Of a stretch of 64,000 nucleotides of DNA, positions 52,060-62,680 are shown piece by piece. A program made the translations under genes and the position numbers. Source of the stretch: Bradyrhizobium sp. RD5-C2. GTDB lineage: Bacteria > Pseudomonadota > Alphaproteobacteria > Rhizobiales > Xanthobacteraceae. The number at the start of each line of letters is the position of its first letter. The stretch's first letter is position 1. The notes beneath the pieces are model-generated. The model worked only from the letters and a program-made list of their open reading frames with translations. It searched no databases and was not told the origin of the DNA. The DNA lies in the NCBI RefSeq assembly GCF_019972155.1, contig NZ_BOVL01000057.1:40801-104800 (forward strand). The letters run 5' to 3'.

Positions 52060-52833
52060 ATGCCTGTGGGGACGCGAGTCGAATACATCGCCCTGCAGGA
52101 CATTCGGCGCGTCGAGCCGGGCGCGGATCTTGCCGCGCTCATCAGGCAGGGCCTGGCCGGGATGTCGCTCGAGCTGCAGCGCGGCGACATCCTCGTCATT
52201 GCGCAGAAAATCGTCTCGAAATCGGAAGGGCGGTACGTTCGGCTGAGCGACGTCGAGCCTTCCCCGGAGGCGTTCGAACTGGCGGCGACGGTCGGCAAGG
52301 ATCCGCGCTTCCTTGAGGTCGTGCTGCGCGAATCCACCGAAGTGGTCAAGACACGGCCGAACGTCGTCATCGCCGCGCACCGGCTCGGCTTCGTCATGGC
52401 CAACGCCGGTATCGATCAATCGAACATCGAGCATCGTGAAGGCGAAGAGCGCGTCCTGCTGCTGCCCAAAGATCCCGACGGATCCGCGCAGAAGCTGAAG
52501 GTGGCGCTGGACGTGGCCGGTGATCTCGATCTTGGAATCATCATCAACGACAGTTTCGGCCGTCCCTGGCGCAATGGTGTCGTCGGCGTGGCGATCGGCG
52601 CTGCCGGCATCCCCTCGCTGTTGAGCCAGATCGGCGTCCCCGACATGTTCGGCCGGGCGATGCGCGTCACCGAGATTGCCATCGCCGATGAGATCGCCGG
52701 CGCCGCTTCACTCCTGATGGGACAAGCGGGCGAGGGGGTGCCGATCATCCTCGTCCGTGGCCTCACACTTGATGGACCGGTCTCACCCGCGGCCGCGCTC
52801 GCGCGACCCAAGAGCCAGGATATGTTCCGATGA
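52060..52833 (+). CDS. cofE: Coenzyme F420-0:L-glutamate ligase
   Basis: 257 residues, equal to single-domain archaeal CofE rather than the two-domain mycobacterial FbiB. RGDILVIAQKIVSKSEGR, RESTEVVKTRPNVVIAAHRLGFVMANAGIDQSN and IINDSFGRPWRNGVVGVAIG are the diagnostic segments. It adds glutamate residues to F420-0 with GTP. The C-terminal FMN domain of FbiB that reduces dehydro-F420 is absent. Three bases after npdG, and overlapping cofD by ATGA. Confidence 0.93.
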   Translation: MPVGTRVEYIALQDIRRVEPGADLAALIRQGLAGMSLELQRGDILVIAQKIVSKSEGRYVRLSDVEPSPEAFELAATVGKDPRFLEVVLRESTEVVKTRPNVVIAAHRLGFVMANAGIDQSNIEHREGEERVLLLPKDPDGSAQKLKVALDVAGDLDLGIIINDSFGRPWRNGVVGVAIGAAGIPSLLSQIGVPDMFGRAMRVTEIAIADEIAGAASLLMGQAGEGVPIILVRGLTLDGPVSPAAALARPKSQDMFR

Positions 52834-53768
52834 GCGGCGCTGACCTCAACGTTGTTGCGCTTTGCGGCGGGGTCGGCGGCGCCAAGCTTGCCTATGGCCT
52901 CAATCGCTTGTTGGGCACCAGGCTCGCCGTGATCGTCAACACAGGTGACGACTTCGAGCATCTCGGTCTCACGATCTCGCCGGACATCGATACGGTCGTC
53001 TATACGCTGGGCGAGCTTGCTGACGAAGAGCGTGGCTGGGGGCGAGCCGGCGAAAGCTGGAATTTCATGGAGGCGCTCGGCGGCCTGAAAGGCGAGACGT
53101 GGTTTCGTTTGGGAGACCGCGACCTTGCCATGCACGTCTTGCGCTCGCGCGCGCTGAGCGCTGGCGTAACTTTGACCGATTTCACCGGCAGGATTGCATC
53201 GCATCTCGGCATTGAAGCGCGCATCCTGCCGATGACCGACGATCCGTTTGCCACCATCGTGGTGACGGCCGATCAGAAGCTGGCGTTTCAACGCTATTTC
53301 GTCGAGCAGCAGGCGCGGCCCAAGGTCAGGAAGATCGAATTCCAGAACCCCAGTGGTGCAACGGCGACCGGCGCCGCATTGGCGGCCATTGGCGCGGCTG
53401 ATGCCATCATTGTCTGTCCGTCAAATCCGTATCTCAGCATCGGTCCGATCCTGGCTGTACCCGGTATCCGGGCGGCCCTGGATGCGACCAGGGCGCCGAT
53501 CGTTGCCGTCTCGCCGCTGGTCGGCGGCCGCGCCATCAAGGGGCCGACCGCAAAGATCATGAACGAGCTCGGCGTCGCGACGAACTGCGCCTCGATCGTC
53601 AGGCACTATGGCTTCCTCGATGGTTTGGTGATGGATCGCGAAGACCAGGCCGACGCCGATGCGGTCGGCATTCCCGTGCATGTCACGAACACGATCATGC
53701 GCTCGAAGGATGAGCGTGTTCAGTTGGCACGCGAGTGTCTCCGATTTCTTGATCGATTACAAAGCTGA
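52830..53768 (+). CDS. cofD: 2-phospho-L-lactate transferase (F420-0 synthase)
   Basis: 312 residues. ALCGGVGGAKLAYGL opens the Rossmann domain, VNTGDDFEHLGLTISPDIDTVVYTLG binds the nucleotide/Fo, and CPSNPYLSIGPIL and VSPLVGGRAIKGPTAKIM are conserved. It joins the activated three-carbon phospho-acid made by CofC to Fo, giving F420-0 (or a dehydro or 3-phosphoglycerate form). Ends 8 bases before cofC. Confidence 0.94.
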   Translation: MSGADLNVVALCGGVGGAKLAYGLNRLLGTRLAVIVNTGDDFEHLGLTISPDIDTVVYTLGELADEERGWGRAGESWNFMEALGGLKGETWFRLGDRDLAMHVLRSRALSAGVTLTDFTGRIASHLGIEARILPMTDDPFATIVVTADQKLAFQRYFVEQQARPKVRKIEFQNPSGATATGAALAAIGAADAIIVCPSNPYLSIGPILAVPGIRAALDATRAPIVAVSPLVGGRAIKGPTAKIMNELGVATNCASIVRHYGFLDGLVMDREDQADADAVGIPVHVTNTIMRSKDERVQLARECLRFLDRLQS

Positions 53769-53776
53769 GCAAAGCG

Positions 53777-54469
53777 ATGGACGATTCCGAAACCTGGGCC
53801 CTGGTGCCTGTCAAACGGTTCAGTCAGGCAAAGAGCAGGCTGGGCGATATCCTGGTGGCGACCGAGCGCGCAAAACTGGCGCAAGCCATGCTGTGCGATG
53901 TTCTCGGAAACCTGCGGGATACGCGCTCACTGGCCGGCATCGCCGTGGTGAGCGCCGATCCAGAAGCGTTCGCGATCGCCAAGCACTTTGGCGCGGCCAT
54001 GATCTTTGATGAGGTCGAGACCGGTGTAAATGCCGCAGTGCGGCGCGGCCTCGATGCGTTCCAACCGTATGAACGGCGGGTTCTTGTTGTCCCTGCCGAT
54101 ATTCCGTTCGCTCGTCCGGAGGACTTCGAGCACGTCATCCGGTTACTGGACCACACGCCGATCGTGCTCGTGCCGGCGCTTTACGACGGTGGCACAAATG
54201 CTCTGGCGATGCGGTCGCCGGACATGCTGGAGCCTCGATTTGGCGAAGAGAGTTTCCGGGCGCACCGTGCTCTGGCGCGGCAGCGGCAACTGAGCTGCAG
54301 CGTGTTCAAGTCCCATGGCATCGGCAAGGATATCGACTGCCCAATCGATTTTGGTCCGTATCTGATCTCGTCGCAGAACCTCGGAACGACAGGTTCGTTT
54401 CTTGATGAGCTCAAGATTGCCGAGCGCTTCTGCAGCGACGACCATCCCGTTCCCGTGAGGCTGTTCTGA
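53777..54469 (+). CDS. cofC: 2-phospho-L-lactate (or PEP/3-phosphoglycerate) guanylyltransferase
   Basis: 230 residues. LVPVKRFSQAKSRLGDIL is the nucleotide-binding entry, VVPADIPFARPEDFEHVI the metal-binding Asp loop, and DGGTNALAMRSPD and FGEESFRAH the acceptor site, all typical of CofC. It activates a three-carbon phospho-acid with GTP for CofD. Which acid is used varies among bacteria and cannot be read here. Its TGA shares a base with the fbiC ATG. Confidence 0.92.
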   Translation: MDDSETWALVPVKRFSQAKSRLGDILVATERAKLAQAMLCDVLGNLRDTRSLAGIAVVSADPEAFAIAKHFGAAMIFDEVETGVNAAVRRGLDAFQPYERRVLVVPADIPFARPEDFEHVIRLLDHTPIVLVPALYDGGTNALAMRSPDMLEPRFGEESFRAHRALARQRQLSCSVFKSHGIGKDIDCPIDFGPYLISSQNLGTTGSFLDELKIAERFCSDDHPVPVRLF

Positions 54470-56874
54470 TGACGTCCGTCTTGAATCTCCCGTTCGACCG
54501 TCGCCTGTCGCGAAGCGAAGCCTACGAGCTGATCGATCTTGCTGATATTGGCGAGCTCCTGACGGCCGCAGCCAGCCGAAGGGATGCCGCGCACGGCGAT
54601 GTCATCACCTATTCGCCCAAGGTGTTCATCCCGCTCACCCAGCTTTGCCGCGATGTCTGTCACTACTGCACGTTCGCTCACGCGCCGCGTTCGAACGTGA
54701 AGCCGTATCTCTCGATCGAGGAAGCGGTCGCTATCGCCAAGGCCGGCAAGGAGGCCGGCTGCCATGAGGCGCTATTTACGCTCGGCGATAAGCCCGAGCT
54801 TCGCTACCGCGTCGCGCGTGAGGAGCTGACAAGGCTGGGCCACGAATCGTCGCTGTCGTATCTCGCCGAGGTCGCCAAGGCTGTCTTCGAGCAGACCGGC
54901 CTGCTGCCTCACGTCAATCCCGGGATCATGAGCGAGCTCGACCTTGCCATGCTGCGCAAGGTATCGGTCTCTCAGGGGATCATGCTGGAGTCAGCTTCCG
55001 ATCGGCTTTGCGCGAAGGGCGGCCCCCACTTCGGATCGCCGGACAAGGTGCCGGCCGTCAGGCTTCAGACAATCAAGACTGCCGGCGAGCTGGCCATTCC
55101 ATTCACATCCGGAATCCTGATCGGCATCGGGGAGACAAGGGCCGAACGGATCGATGCATTGCTCGCGCTGCGCGACCTGAATGATACGCACGGACATCTG
55201 CAGGAGATCATCGTCCAGAACTTCCGGCCGAAGGTTGGGACGCGCATGGCCGATGCGCCGGCGCCTTCCGTGGACGATCATCTCTGGACCATCGCTGTCG
55301 CCCGCTTGATCTTCGAGCCGGAGATGAACATTCAGGCGCCGCCGAACTTGAGCCCGGCGGCTTTGGGGCGCGTCGTTGCGGCAGGGATCAATGATTGGGG
55401 CGGCGTGTCGCCTGTCACGCCCGACCACGTCAATCCCGAAGCACCGTGGCCGCATCTGCGGCTGCTAGAGGCTGCAACCCGGTCAACCGGCAAGCGGCTC
55501 GAGAAGCGGTTGCCGATCTATCCGAGCTTCGCGCGCTATCCCTCGCGCTGGCTCGACAACAAGCTGTTGAAGTCGGTCCTCGATCGCATCGACGGGGATG
55601 GATTTCCGCGCACAGACGACTGGCATCCCGGCCACATCGGCGGAGTTCCGTCGCGCGAGCTCGGATGGCTGAAATCCGCTCCGCGCACCGCGCATGGCGG
55701 CGAGGTCACATCGGTCATTGCCAAGGCCCAGCGCGGCGCTGAGCTTTCGGAGGGCGAGATCGTCAGGCTGTTCCGCGCTCACGAGAGCAACTTCACCAGC
55801 GTTTGCCGAGCGGCCGACGAACTGCGAAGCAGCGTCAACGGCGATGTGGTGTCCTACGTCGTATGCCGCAACATCAACTACACAAACATCTGCTCCTTCA
55901 AATGCCAATTCTGCGCCTTTTCGAAGGGCAAGATGAGCGAGAATTTGCGGGGCCGGCCCTACGACCTCGAAATGTCCGAAGTCGCGCAGCGAGTCACCGA
56001 GGCCTGGGACCGCGGCGCTTCTGAGGTGTGCATGCAGGGCGGCATCCATCCTTCCTACACCGGGCAGAAGTATCTGGATATCTGCCGGGCCGTGAAGGGC
56101 GCCGTCCCGGCCATGCATCTCCATGCGTTCTCGCCGCTCGAGATCCATCAAGGCGCGCACACGCTTGGCATTTCTGTCGCCGAATTCCTGCAGGAGCTGA
56201 AGGCGGCAGGCCTCGGCACCTTGCCAGGAACGGCTGCTGAGATCCTCGACGACGAGGTGCGTGAGACGCTTTGCGCGGACAAGATTAGGACCCAGCAGTG
56301 GCTCGACGTGATGCGCACGGCGCATTCGATCGGGCTCCGATCGACGGCCACCATCATGTTCGGCCATATCGAGCGCTACGACCATTGGGCGCGGCATCTG
56401 CTCCGGCTGCGGCGCTTGCAGGCCGAGACCGGCGGATTTACCGAGCTCGTGCCGTTGCCGTTCGTCCACATGGAAGCGCCGGTCTATCTCAAGGGCCGGG
56501 CGCGTCCGGGGCCAAGCTTCCGCGAGGCGGTCCTGATGCATGCGGTGTCGCGCCTCGTGCTCAACCCACACATCACCAATATCCAGGCGTCCTGGGTCAA
56601 GATGGGACCGGAGGGGCTGCGGCACTGCCTTTCGGCTGGCGTCAACGACCTCGGCGGTACGCTGATGGATGAGAGCATCTCCCGCTCGGCCGGTGCCTCG
56701 CACGGCCAGGAAATGACGCCGCAGGAGCTCGAATCGATCATCGTTTCCGCAGGCCGTGTGCCGCGTCAGCGCACGACGACGTATGGCGTCGCTGACGACG
56801 TCCGGAGGCAGCGCTCATTTGACGCGGTCTGCGAGCGGCAGGCCGGCACGGGAATGCGATCCGCGGGGTGCTAA
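54469..56874 (+). CDS. fbiC: Fo synthase, CofG-CofH fusion (7,8-didemethyl-8-hydroxy-5-deazariboflavin synthase)
   Basis: 801 residues with two radical-SAM domains. The N-terminal CofG-like half has Cys60, Cys64, Cys67 (CRDVCHYC) and GDKPELRY. The C-terminal CofH-like half has Cys475, Cys479, Cys482 (CSFKCQFC), MQGGIHPSYTGQKYLDI and LMDESISRSAGASHGQEM. It makes the deazaflavin chromophore Fo from tyrosine and 5-amino-6-ribitylaminouracil. Fusion is the usual bacterial form (mycobacterial FbiC about 856 residues). With cofC, cofD and cofE it supplies the core route to F420. Confidence 0.94.
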   Translation: MTSVLNLPFDRRLSRSEAYELIDLADIGELLTAAASRRDAAHGDVITYSPKVFIPLTQLCRDVCHYCTFAHAPRSNVKPYLSIEEAVAIAKAGKEAGCHEALFTLGDKPELRYRVAREELTRLGHESSLSYLAEVAKAVFEQTGLLPHVNPGIMSELDLAMLRKVSVSQGIMLESASDRLCAKGGPHFGSPDKVPAVRLQTIKTAGELAIPFTSGILIGIGETRAERIDALLALRDLNDTHGHLQEIIVQNFRPKVGTRMADAPAPSVDDHLWTIAVARLIFEPEMNIQAPPNLSPAALGRVVAAGINDWGGVSPVTPDHVNPEAPWPHLRLLEAATRSTGKRLEKRLPIYPSFARYPSRWLDNKLLKSVLDRIDGDGFPRTDDWHPGHIGGVPSRELGWLKSAPRTAHGGEVTSVIAKAQRGAELSEGEIVRLFRAHESNFTSVCRAADELRSSVNGDVVSYVVCRNINYTNICSFKCQFCAFSKGKMSENLRGRPYDLEMSEVAQRVTEAWDRGASEVCMQGGIHPSYTGQKYLDICRAVKGAVPAMHLHAFSPLEIHQGAHTLGISVAEFLQELKAAGLGTLPGTAAEILDDEVRETLCADKIRTQQWLDVMRTAHSIGLRSTATIMFGHIERYDHWARHLLRLRRLQAETGGFTELVPLPFVHMEAPVYLKGRARPGPSFREAVLMHAVSRLVLNPHITNIQASWVKMGPEGLRHCLSAGVNDLGGTLMDESISRSAGASHGQEMTPQELESIIVSAGRVPRQRTTTYGVADDVRRQRSFDAVCERQAGTGMRSAGC

Positions 56875-56930
56875 AGGACCCCGGGGCGAGGCCAAGAGAG
56901 CAGAGAACTCTCCAACAGGGATACTTGAAG

Positions 56931-58421
<1,491 letters not shown>

Positions 58422-58550
58422 TCGGTACGCGCGGCATCGTGTCCGTCGAAGGAGTTTCGAAATTGGTCTAGGCGAAAGTAATCGCGCAAATGATGAGCGG
58501 CTGCGTCAAATGAGGGCACTGCGAAAACAAAAATAGAGCAGGGCGCCTGC

Positions 58551-58607
58551 TTGACGACGGATTAGAAGTATCTTTAAGATACTAAGAATAGGATGATAGG
58601 ATCATCC
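58551..58607 (+). promoter_or_regulatory. Promoter and overlapping operator palindromes of the ABC importer
   Basis: TTGACG (58551-58556) and TAAGAT (58575-58580) with an 18-base spacer look like a sigma-70 promoter. The -10 lies within AGTATCTT-T-AAGATACT (58567-58583, perfect 8-bp arms). Next come a 7-4-7 site CTAAGAA-TAGG-ATGATAG (58582-58599, 11 of 14) and GGATGAT-AGG-ATCATCC (58591-58607). The three overlap and could bind the GntR protein or another repressor. The remaining ~140 bases of the preceding gap (58422-58550) show nothing. Confidence 0.6.
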
Positions 58608-58698
58608 CGGCGGTGACGAATGGCCAGCAACCATAAGCTGGCGCGCTGCACTGGTGTTTCGTTCCCTAGGCATGGCTCAAGCGAGCACAGGAGGAAAG

Positions 58699-59862
58699 AT
58701 GAAGCGAGCACACGGATTGATTACGGGCGCGGCCCTTGCCGCGGCAATGTCGACCGCACTGGCGACGGGCGCCGCGGCACAGACCATCAAGATCGGTGTC
58801 AATGAGCCGCTCACCGGTCCGTTCGCCGCTTCCGGTACCTATGTCGTGAACGGCGCCAAGATTGCCGCCGACGAAATCAACGCCAAGGGCGGCTTGCTCG
58901 GTCGCAAGATCGAGCTGGTCATCGAGGACAACAAGAGCAATCCGACGGAGGCTGCCGCCGTCGCCGAGAAGTTGATCACCGGCGACAAGGTGCCCGTGAT
59001 CATGGGCGCCTGGGGCTCGAGCCTGACGCTCGCGGTGATGCCGAAGCTCATGGAATACAAGGTCCCGATGGTGGTGGAGACCTCCTCCTCGAGCAAGATC
59101 ACGACGTCGGGCAATTCCTACATCTTCCGCATCTCGCCGCCGTCGTCGGTCGAGGCGACCGAGTTCAAGGCCATCATGCCGTCGCTCGGGATCAAGAAGG
59201 CGGACTTCCTCGTCATCAACAATGACTGGGGCCGTGGATCAGCCGAGGACTTCGGCAAGATCATGAAAGCCCAGAACATTCAGGTCGGCCTCGTCGAGAT
59301 CATGGATCAGGCCGCCCAGGACATGAGCGCGCAGCTCGCCAAGATCAAGGCAACCGACTCGGACACGATCATGGTCACGACCGCGGTCGAGCAGCTCACC
59401 CTGGTGTTGAAGCAAGCCGCAGCGCTCGGCATCACCAAGCGGATCGTCACCACCGGCGGCTCGCAGAATCCGGATCAGCTGATCGAGCAGGCCGGCGCCG
59501 CAGCGAACGGCTCCATGCATCTGACGACCTTCGCGCCCTGGTATCCGGACAAGACCCCGGACCCGGCGGCAACGAAGTATTTCCTCGGCGAGTGGAAGAA
59601 GCGTGGCTATGCGATCGCCGGTGCGACCGAGAGCTTCCGCGGCTACGACGGAATTCGCACGATCGCCAATGCGATCCAGCGGGCCGGCAAGGCAGAGCCC
59701 GCGGCGATCACCGATGCGCTTTGGACGACCGACTTTCCCGGCCTGAATGGTCAGATCAAGTTCCAGAAGCAGGGGCCGGCCGGCAAGGAAAGCGGCCAGA
59801 GCATGCCCAACCTCTATCTGATCAAGATCGTGAACGAAAAGATCGTCCTGTCGGGCTCCTGA
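58699..59862 (+). CDS. ABC transporter binding protein, branched-chain/hydrophobic amino acid type
   Basis: 387 residues from the ATG at 58699, which follows AGGAGG. MKRAHGLITGAALAAAMS leads a Sec signal peptide cut after AAAQ. The mature protein begins TIKIGVNEPLTGPFAASGTYVVNGAKIAADEINAKGG, the standard LivJ/LivK-like opening. It captures an amino-acid-like compound in the periplasm. As it is preceded by a candidate operator of the local regulon, its ligand is probably the compound degraded here and not simply leucine. First gene of unit v. Confidence 0.92.
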   Translation: MKRAHGLITGAALAAAMSTALATGAAAQTIKIGVNEPLTGPFAASGTYVVNGAKIAADEINAKGGLLGRKIELVIEDNKSNPTEAAAVAEKLITGDKVPVIMGAWGSSLTLAVMPKLMEYKVPMVVETSSSSKITTSGNSYIFRISPPSSVEATEFKAIMPSLGIKKADFLVINNDWGRGSAEDFGKIMKAQNIQVGLVEIMDQAAQDMSAQLAKIKATDSDTIMVTTAVEQLTLVLKQAAALGITKRIVTTGGSQNPDQLIEQAGAAANGSMHLTTFAPWYPDKTPDPAATKYFLGEWKKRGYAIAGATESFRGYDGIRTIANAIQRAGKAEPAAITDALWTTDFPGLNGQIKFQKQGPAGKESGQSMPNLYLIKIVNEKIVLSGS

Positions 59863-59877
59863 GCTCGACGATTGCGG

Positions 59878-59905
59878 AAGGCGCCACCATAATTGGTGGC
59901 GCCTT
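59878..59905 (+). promoter_or_regulatory. Intercistronic stem-loop after the binding-protein gene
   Basis: AAGGCGCCACC pairs perfectly with GGTGGCGCCTT over ATAATT (11-bp stem). No T-run follows. Its position between binding protein and permease suggests partial termination or RNA stabilisation that raises binding-protein level. Confidence 0.7.
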
Positions 59906-59973
59906 GGCATTGCCTCGCCCATTGAACATGCTCTGAAGAGAGGATCAGCGGTCTTTCGGCCGAAAAAATCAGC

Positions 59974-60846
59974 ATGACCGAGCTTCTGCAACACATCGTC
60001 AACACGCTCATTCTGGGCAGCACCTACGCCCTGCTGGGCATTGGGCTCACGCTCATCTTCGGCATCATGCGCGTCGTCAATTTCGCGCACGGTGAGCTAT
60101 ACTCCTTCGGGGCCTATGCGCTGTATTTCGTCGGCGTGATGCTCGGCCTCAATTTCTTTCTTGCGCTGATCGTGGCGGTCGTTCTGGGCTGCTTTGCCGG
60201 TGCGCTGATCGAGGTCGTCCTGCTGCGCCCGATGCGTGGCGCGGACATCGATACGACCATGCTGGTCATGATCGGCGCCATGATTGTGATGCAGAATGGC
60301 GAGCAGTTCGTCTGGGGTGGTGTCGCGAAGTCGGTTTCGACCCCGTTCCCGGAGCTTCCGCTCGTCATTGGCTCGATTTCGGTGTCCTGGTTGCGCTTGT
60401 TCGTCTTCTGCGCTGCCCTTGCCCTGATCGGCGTGTCCTATCTCCTGATCAACCGCACAAAGCTCGGAAAAGCGATGCGGGCCACCTTCCAGGATCGTGA
60501 CGCTGCGTCGCTCATGGGTGTCAACATCCAGTTCATCTACATGGCGACGTTCGCGATCGGCTCGAGCCTCGCGGCGGCGGCGGGTGCACTGCTCGGGCCC
60601 GTCTACGTCATCTCCCCGCAAATGGGCAATCTCGCTTCGCTGAAGGCTTTCGCCATCGTCATCCTGGGCGGCCTCGGCAGCATCGGCGGGGCCACCATCG
60701 GCGGCTTCCTGCTGGCGTTGGCCGAGGAGCTTGGTGCCGGCTACGTTTCGTCGGGCTACCGCGATGCCATGGGCTTTCTGATCATCATCGTCGTTCTCCT
60801 CTTCAAGCCGACCGGCCTGTTTGCACGCGCGGAGCGGATCGGATGA
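59974..60846 (+). CDS. ABC permease, LivH type
   Basis: 290 residues with about eight hydrophobic segments. NTLILGSTYALLGIGLTLIFGIMRVVNFAHGELY at the N-terminus and VILGGLGSIGGATIGGFLLALAEE near the end are the LivH signatures. It forms half of the importer channel. The ATG at 59974 begins at the first helix. Its stop overlaps the next ATG (ATGA). Confidence 0.92.
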   Translation: MTELLQHIVNTLILGSTYALLGIGLTLIFGIMRVVNFAHGELYSFGAYALYFVGVMLGLNFFLALIVAVVLGCFAGALIEVVLLRPMRGADIDTTMLVMIGAMIVMQNGEQFVWGGVAKSVSTPFPELPLVIGSISVSWLRLFVFCAALALIGVSYLLINRTKLGKAMRATFQDRDAASLMGVNIQFIYMATFAIGSSLAAAAGALLGPVYVISPQMGNLASLKAFAIVILGGLGSIGGATIGGFLLALAEELGAGYVSSGYRDAMGFLIIIVVLLFKPTGLFARAERIG

Positions 60847-61877
60847 AGCGCTTGGTCCCTTATATCGCGCTCGCAGCGTTCGCATCCGTCCCGCTTTGGC
60901 TGCACGATCCGTATTTGCTGAACGCCTTCATCACGACGGGTATCCTCATTGTTGCGGCGATGAGCCTCAATCTCCTGCTCGGGTACACCGGACAGCTGAG
61001 CCTTGGTCACGTCGCATTCTTCGGAATTGGAGCCTACACCAGCGCGCTCGTATCGCTGGGCTTCGATGTCGAGTTGATCGGCGGTATCCGCGTGGTTCAC
61101 GAGCCCTGGCCGGTCTGGACCGGGTTCGTGATCGGCACCCTGGTCGCAGCGCTCTGCGGCTATGCTGTCGGGAAGCTGTCCTTCAAGGTGCGGGGTGCCT
61201 ACTTCGTCATCGTGACCATCAGCTTTGCGGAAGTGGTCCGGCTGGTCGCACTGAATTGGGTCGAGTTGACCCAAGGCCCGCTGGCCTTGACCTCGATCCC
61301 GCCGATGACGCTGGGATTCCCGGGAGTCGGCTATCTCGACTTCTACAGCAAGCAATCCAACTACTATCTCGTGCTTGCCGTCCTTGTGGTGTCCTACATC
61401 GTCATCCAGCGTCTGGTTTACTCCCGCGTCGGGCGCGCAATGATCGCGCTCAAGGAGAACGAGTCGCTCGCAGTCTCGGTCGGGATCGACGTGACCCGCT
61501 ATTTGGTGCTGGCCGCGATCTTTTCGGCCGGCATCGCGGGGGCCGCCGGCAGCCTCTACGCCCATTACCTCAAGATCATCGACCCCGACGTGTTTGCGTT
61601 CCTTTACACGGTCACGATGGTGATCATGGTGATCTCGGGCGGCAAGGGGACCCTTGCGGGACCTATCGTTGGCGGTCTCATCTTCGGCTTCATTCCCGTC
61701 GCCGCTCGATCTTTCGCCACCCCCGAGATTCAGTGGATTCTTTATGGCCTGCTGATGATCATCATCGTCTTCGTGTTGCCGAAGGGAATTGTCCCCGCCG
61801 TCGAGAAGTGGTTCTCCGCGCCGAATACCAGCGTTGATCCGGAGCCTCTCCAAGCCAAGATGCACGACACGCCATGA
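60843..61877 (+). CDS. ABC permease, LivM type
   Basis: 344 residues, about nine hydrophobic segments. AMSLNLLLGYTGQLSLGHVAFFGIGAYTSALV and FSAGIAGAAGSLYAHYLKIIDPDVF are typical LivM text, with VMVISGGKGTLAGPIVGG closing. It is the second channel half. The stop overlaps the ATPase start (ATGA). Confidence 0.92.
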   Translation: MKRLVPYIALAAFASVPLWLHDPYLLNAFITTGILIVAAMSLNLLLGYTGQLSLGHVAFFGIGAYTSALVSLGFDVELIGGIRVVHEPWPVWTGFVIGTLVAALCGYAVGKLSFKVRGAYFVIVTISFAEVVRLVALNWVELTQGPLALTSIPPMTLGFPGVGYLDFYSKQSNYYLVLAVLVVSYIVIQRLVYSRVGRAMIALKENESLAVSVGIDVTRYLVLAAIFSAGIAGAAGSLYAHYLKIIDPDVFAFLYTVTMVIMVISGGKGTLAGPIVGGLIFGFIPVAARSFATPEIQWILYGLLMIIIVFVLPKGIVPAVEKWFSAPNTSVDPEPLQAKMHDTP

Positions 61878-62680
61878 GCACCATGCCCTCCAACGCTTCG
61901 CAGCCGGTTCTGTCCGTTGAGCATATCGCCGTGCATTTCGGTGGACTGATTGCGATCACCGACATGAGCTTCGTCGTCAACCAGGGTGAGATCGTCAGCC
62001 TGATCGGACCGAACGGCGCCGGCAAGACGACGGCCTTCAACGTCATCACCGGCTTTCTGCGGCCGACCAAGGGCGAGGTGCGCTATAAGAATACCTCGCT
62101 CAGCAACCTCAAGCCGCATGAAGTCACCTCGCTCGGCCTGGCGCGGACCTTTCAGCGTACCAGCGTGTTCCAGAGCGTGACTGTCTTCGAAAATGTGATG
62201 ATCGGCCTGCACCGGCGGAGCCGGTCGACGCTGCTGGATACGCTGCTGGCGCTGCCGCGCGAAGGGCGCGCGGAGGCGGAGTTGAGGAGTCTTGCGCACG
62301 AGCTGCTCGAGATCGTCGGGATCGCGCGCCGGGCCGACGAACTCGCCGGGTCGCTGTCTTATGGCGACCAGCGTTTGCTCGGCGTCGCCCTTGCCCTTGC
62401 AACAGACCCGTCGATGCTTTTGCTGGATGAGCCGGTGTCGGGCATGAACGCGACGGAAACCGCCCGGTTCATGGAACTGCTCAACAAGCTGCACGGCCGC
62501 GGTATGTCGATTCTGCTGGTGGAGCACGACGTGCCCATGGTCATGGGCGTCTCCGATCGCATCGTCGTGCTCAACTACGGCCGCATCATTGCCGAAGGGC
62601 CGCCTGCGGCGATCCGCGGCAATCCCGAGGTCATTCGTGCCTATCTGGGTGAAGGAGCCAGCCGGCATGCTGCACATTAA
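61874..62680 (+). CDS. ABC ATPase, LivG type
   Basis: 268 residues. Walker A is GPNGAGKTT, the signature LSYGDQRLLGVALAL, Walker B MLLLDEPVSGMN, and the H-loop VEHDVPMV. The long insert after the Q-loop (FQRTSVFQSVTVFENVMIGLHRR) is typical of LivG. It powers import with the following ATPase. All catalytic residues are present. Confidence 0.93.
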   Translation: MSTMPSNASQPVLSVEHIAVHFGGLIAITDMSFVVNQGEIVSLIGPNGAGKTTAFNVITGFLRPTKGEVRYKNTSLSNLKPHEVTSLGLARTFQRTSVFQSVTVFENVMIGLHRRSRSTLLDTLLALPREGRAEAELRSLAHELLEIVGIARRADELAGSLSYGDQRLLGVALALATDPSMLLLDEPVSGMNATETARFMELLNKLHGRGMSILLVEHDVPMVMGVSDRIVVLNYGRIIAEGPPAAIRGNPEVIRAYLGEGASRHAAH

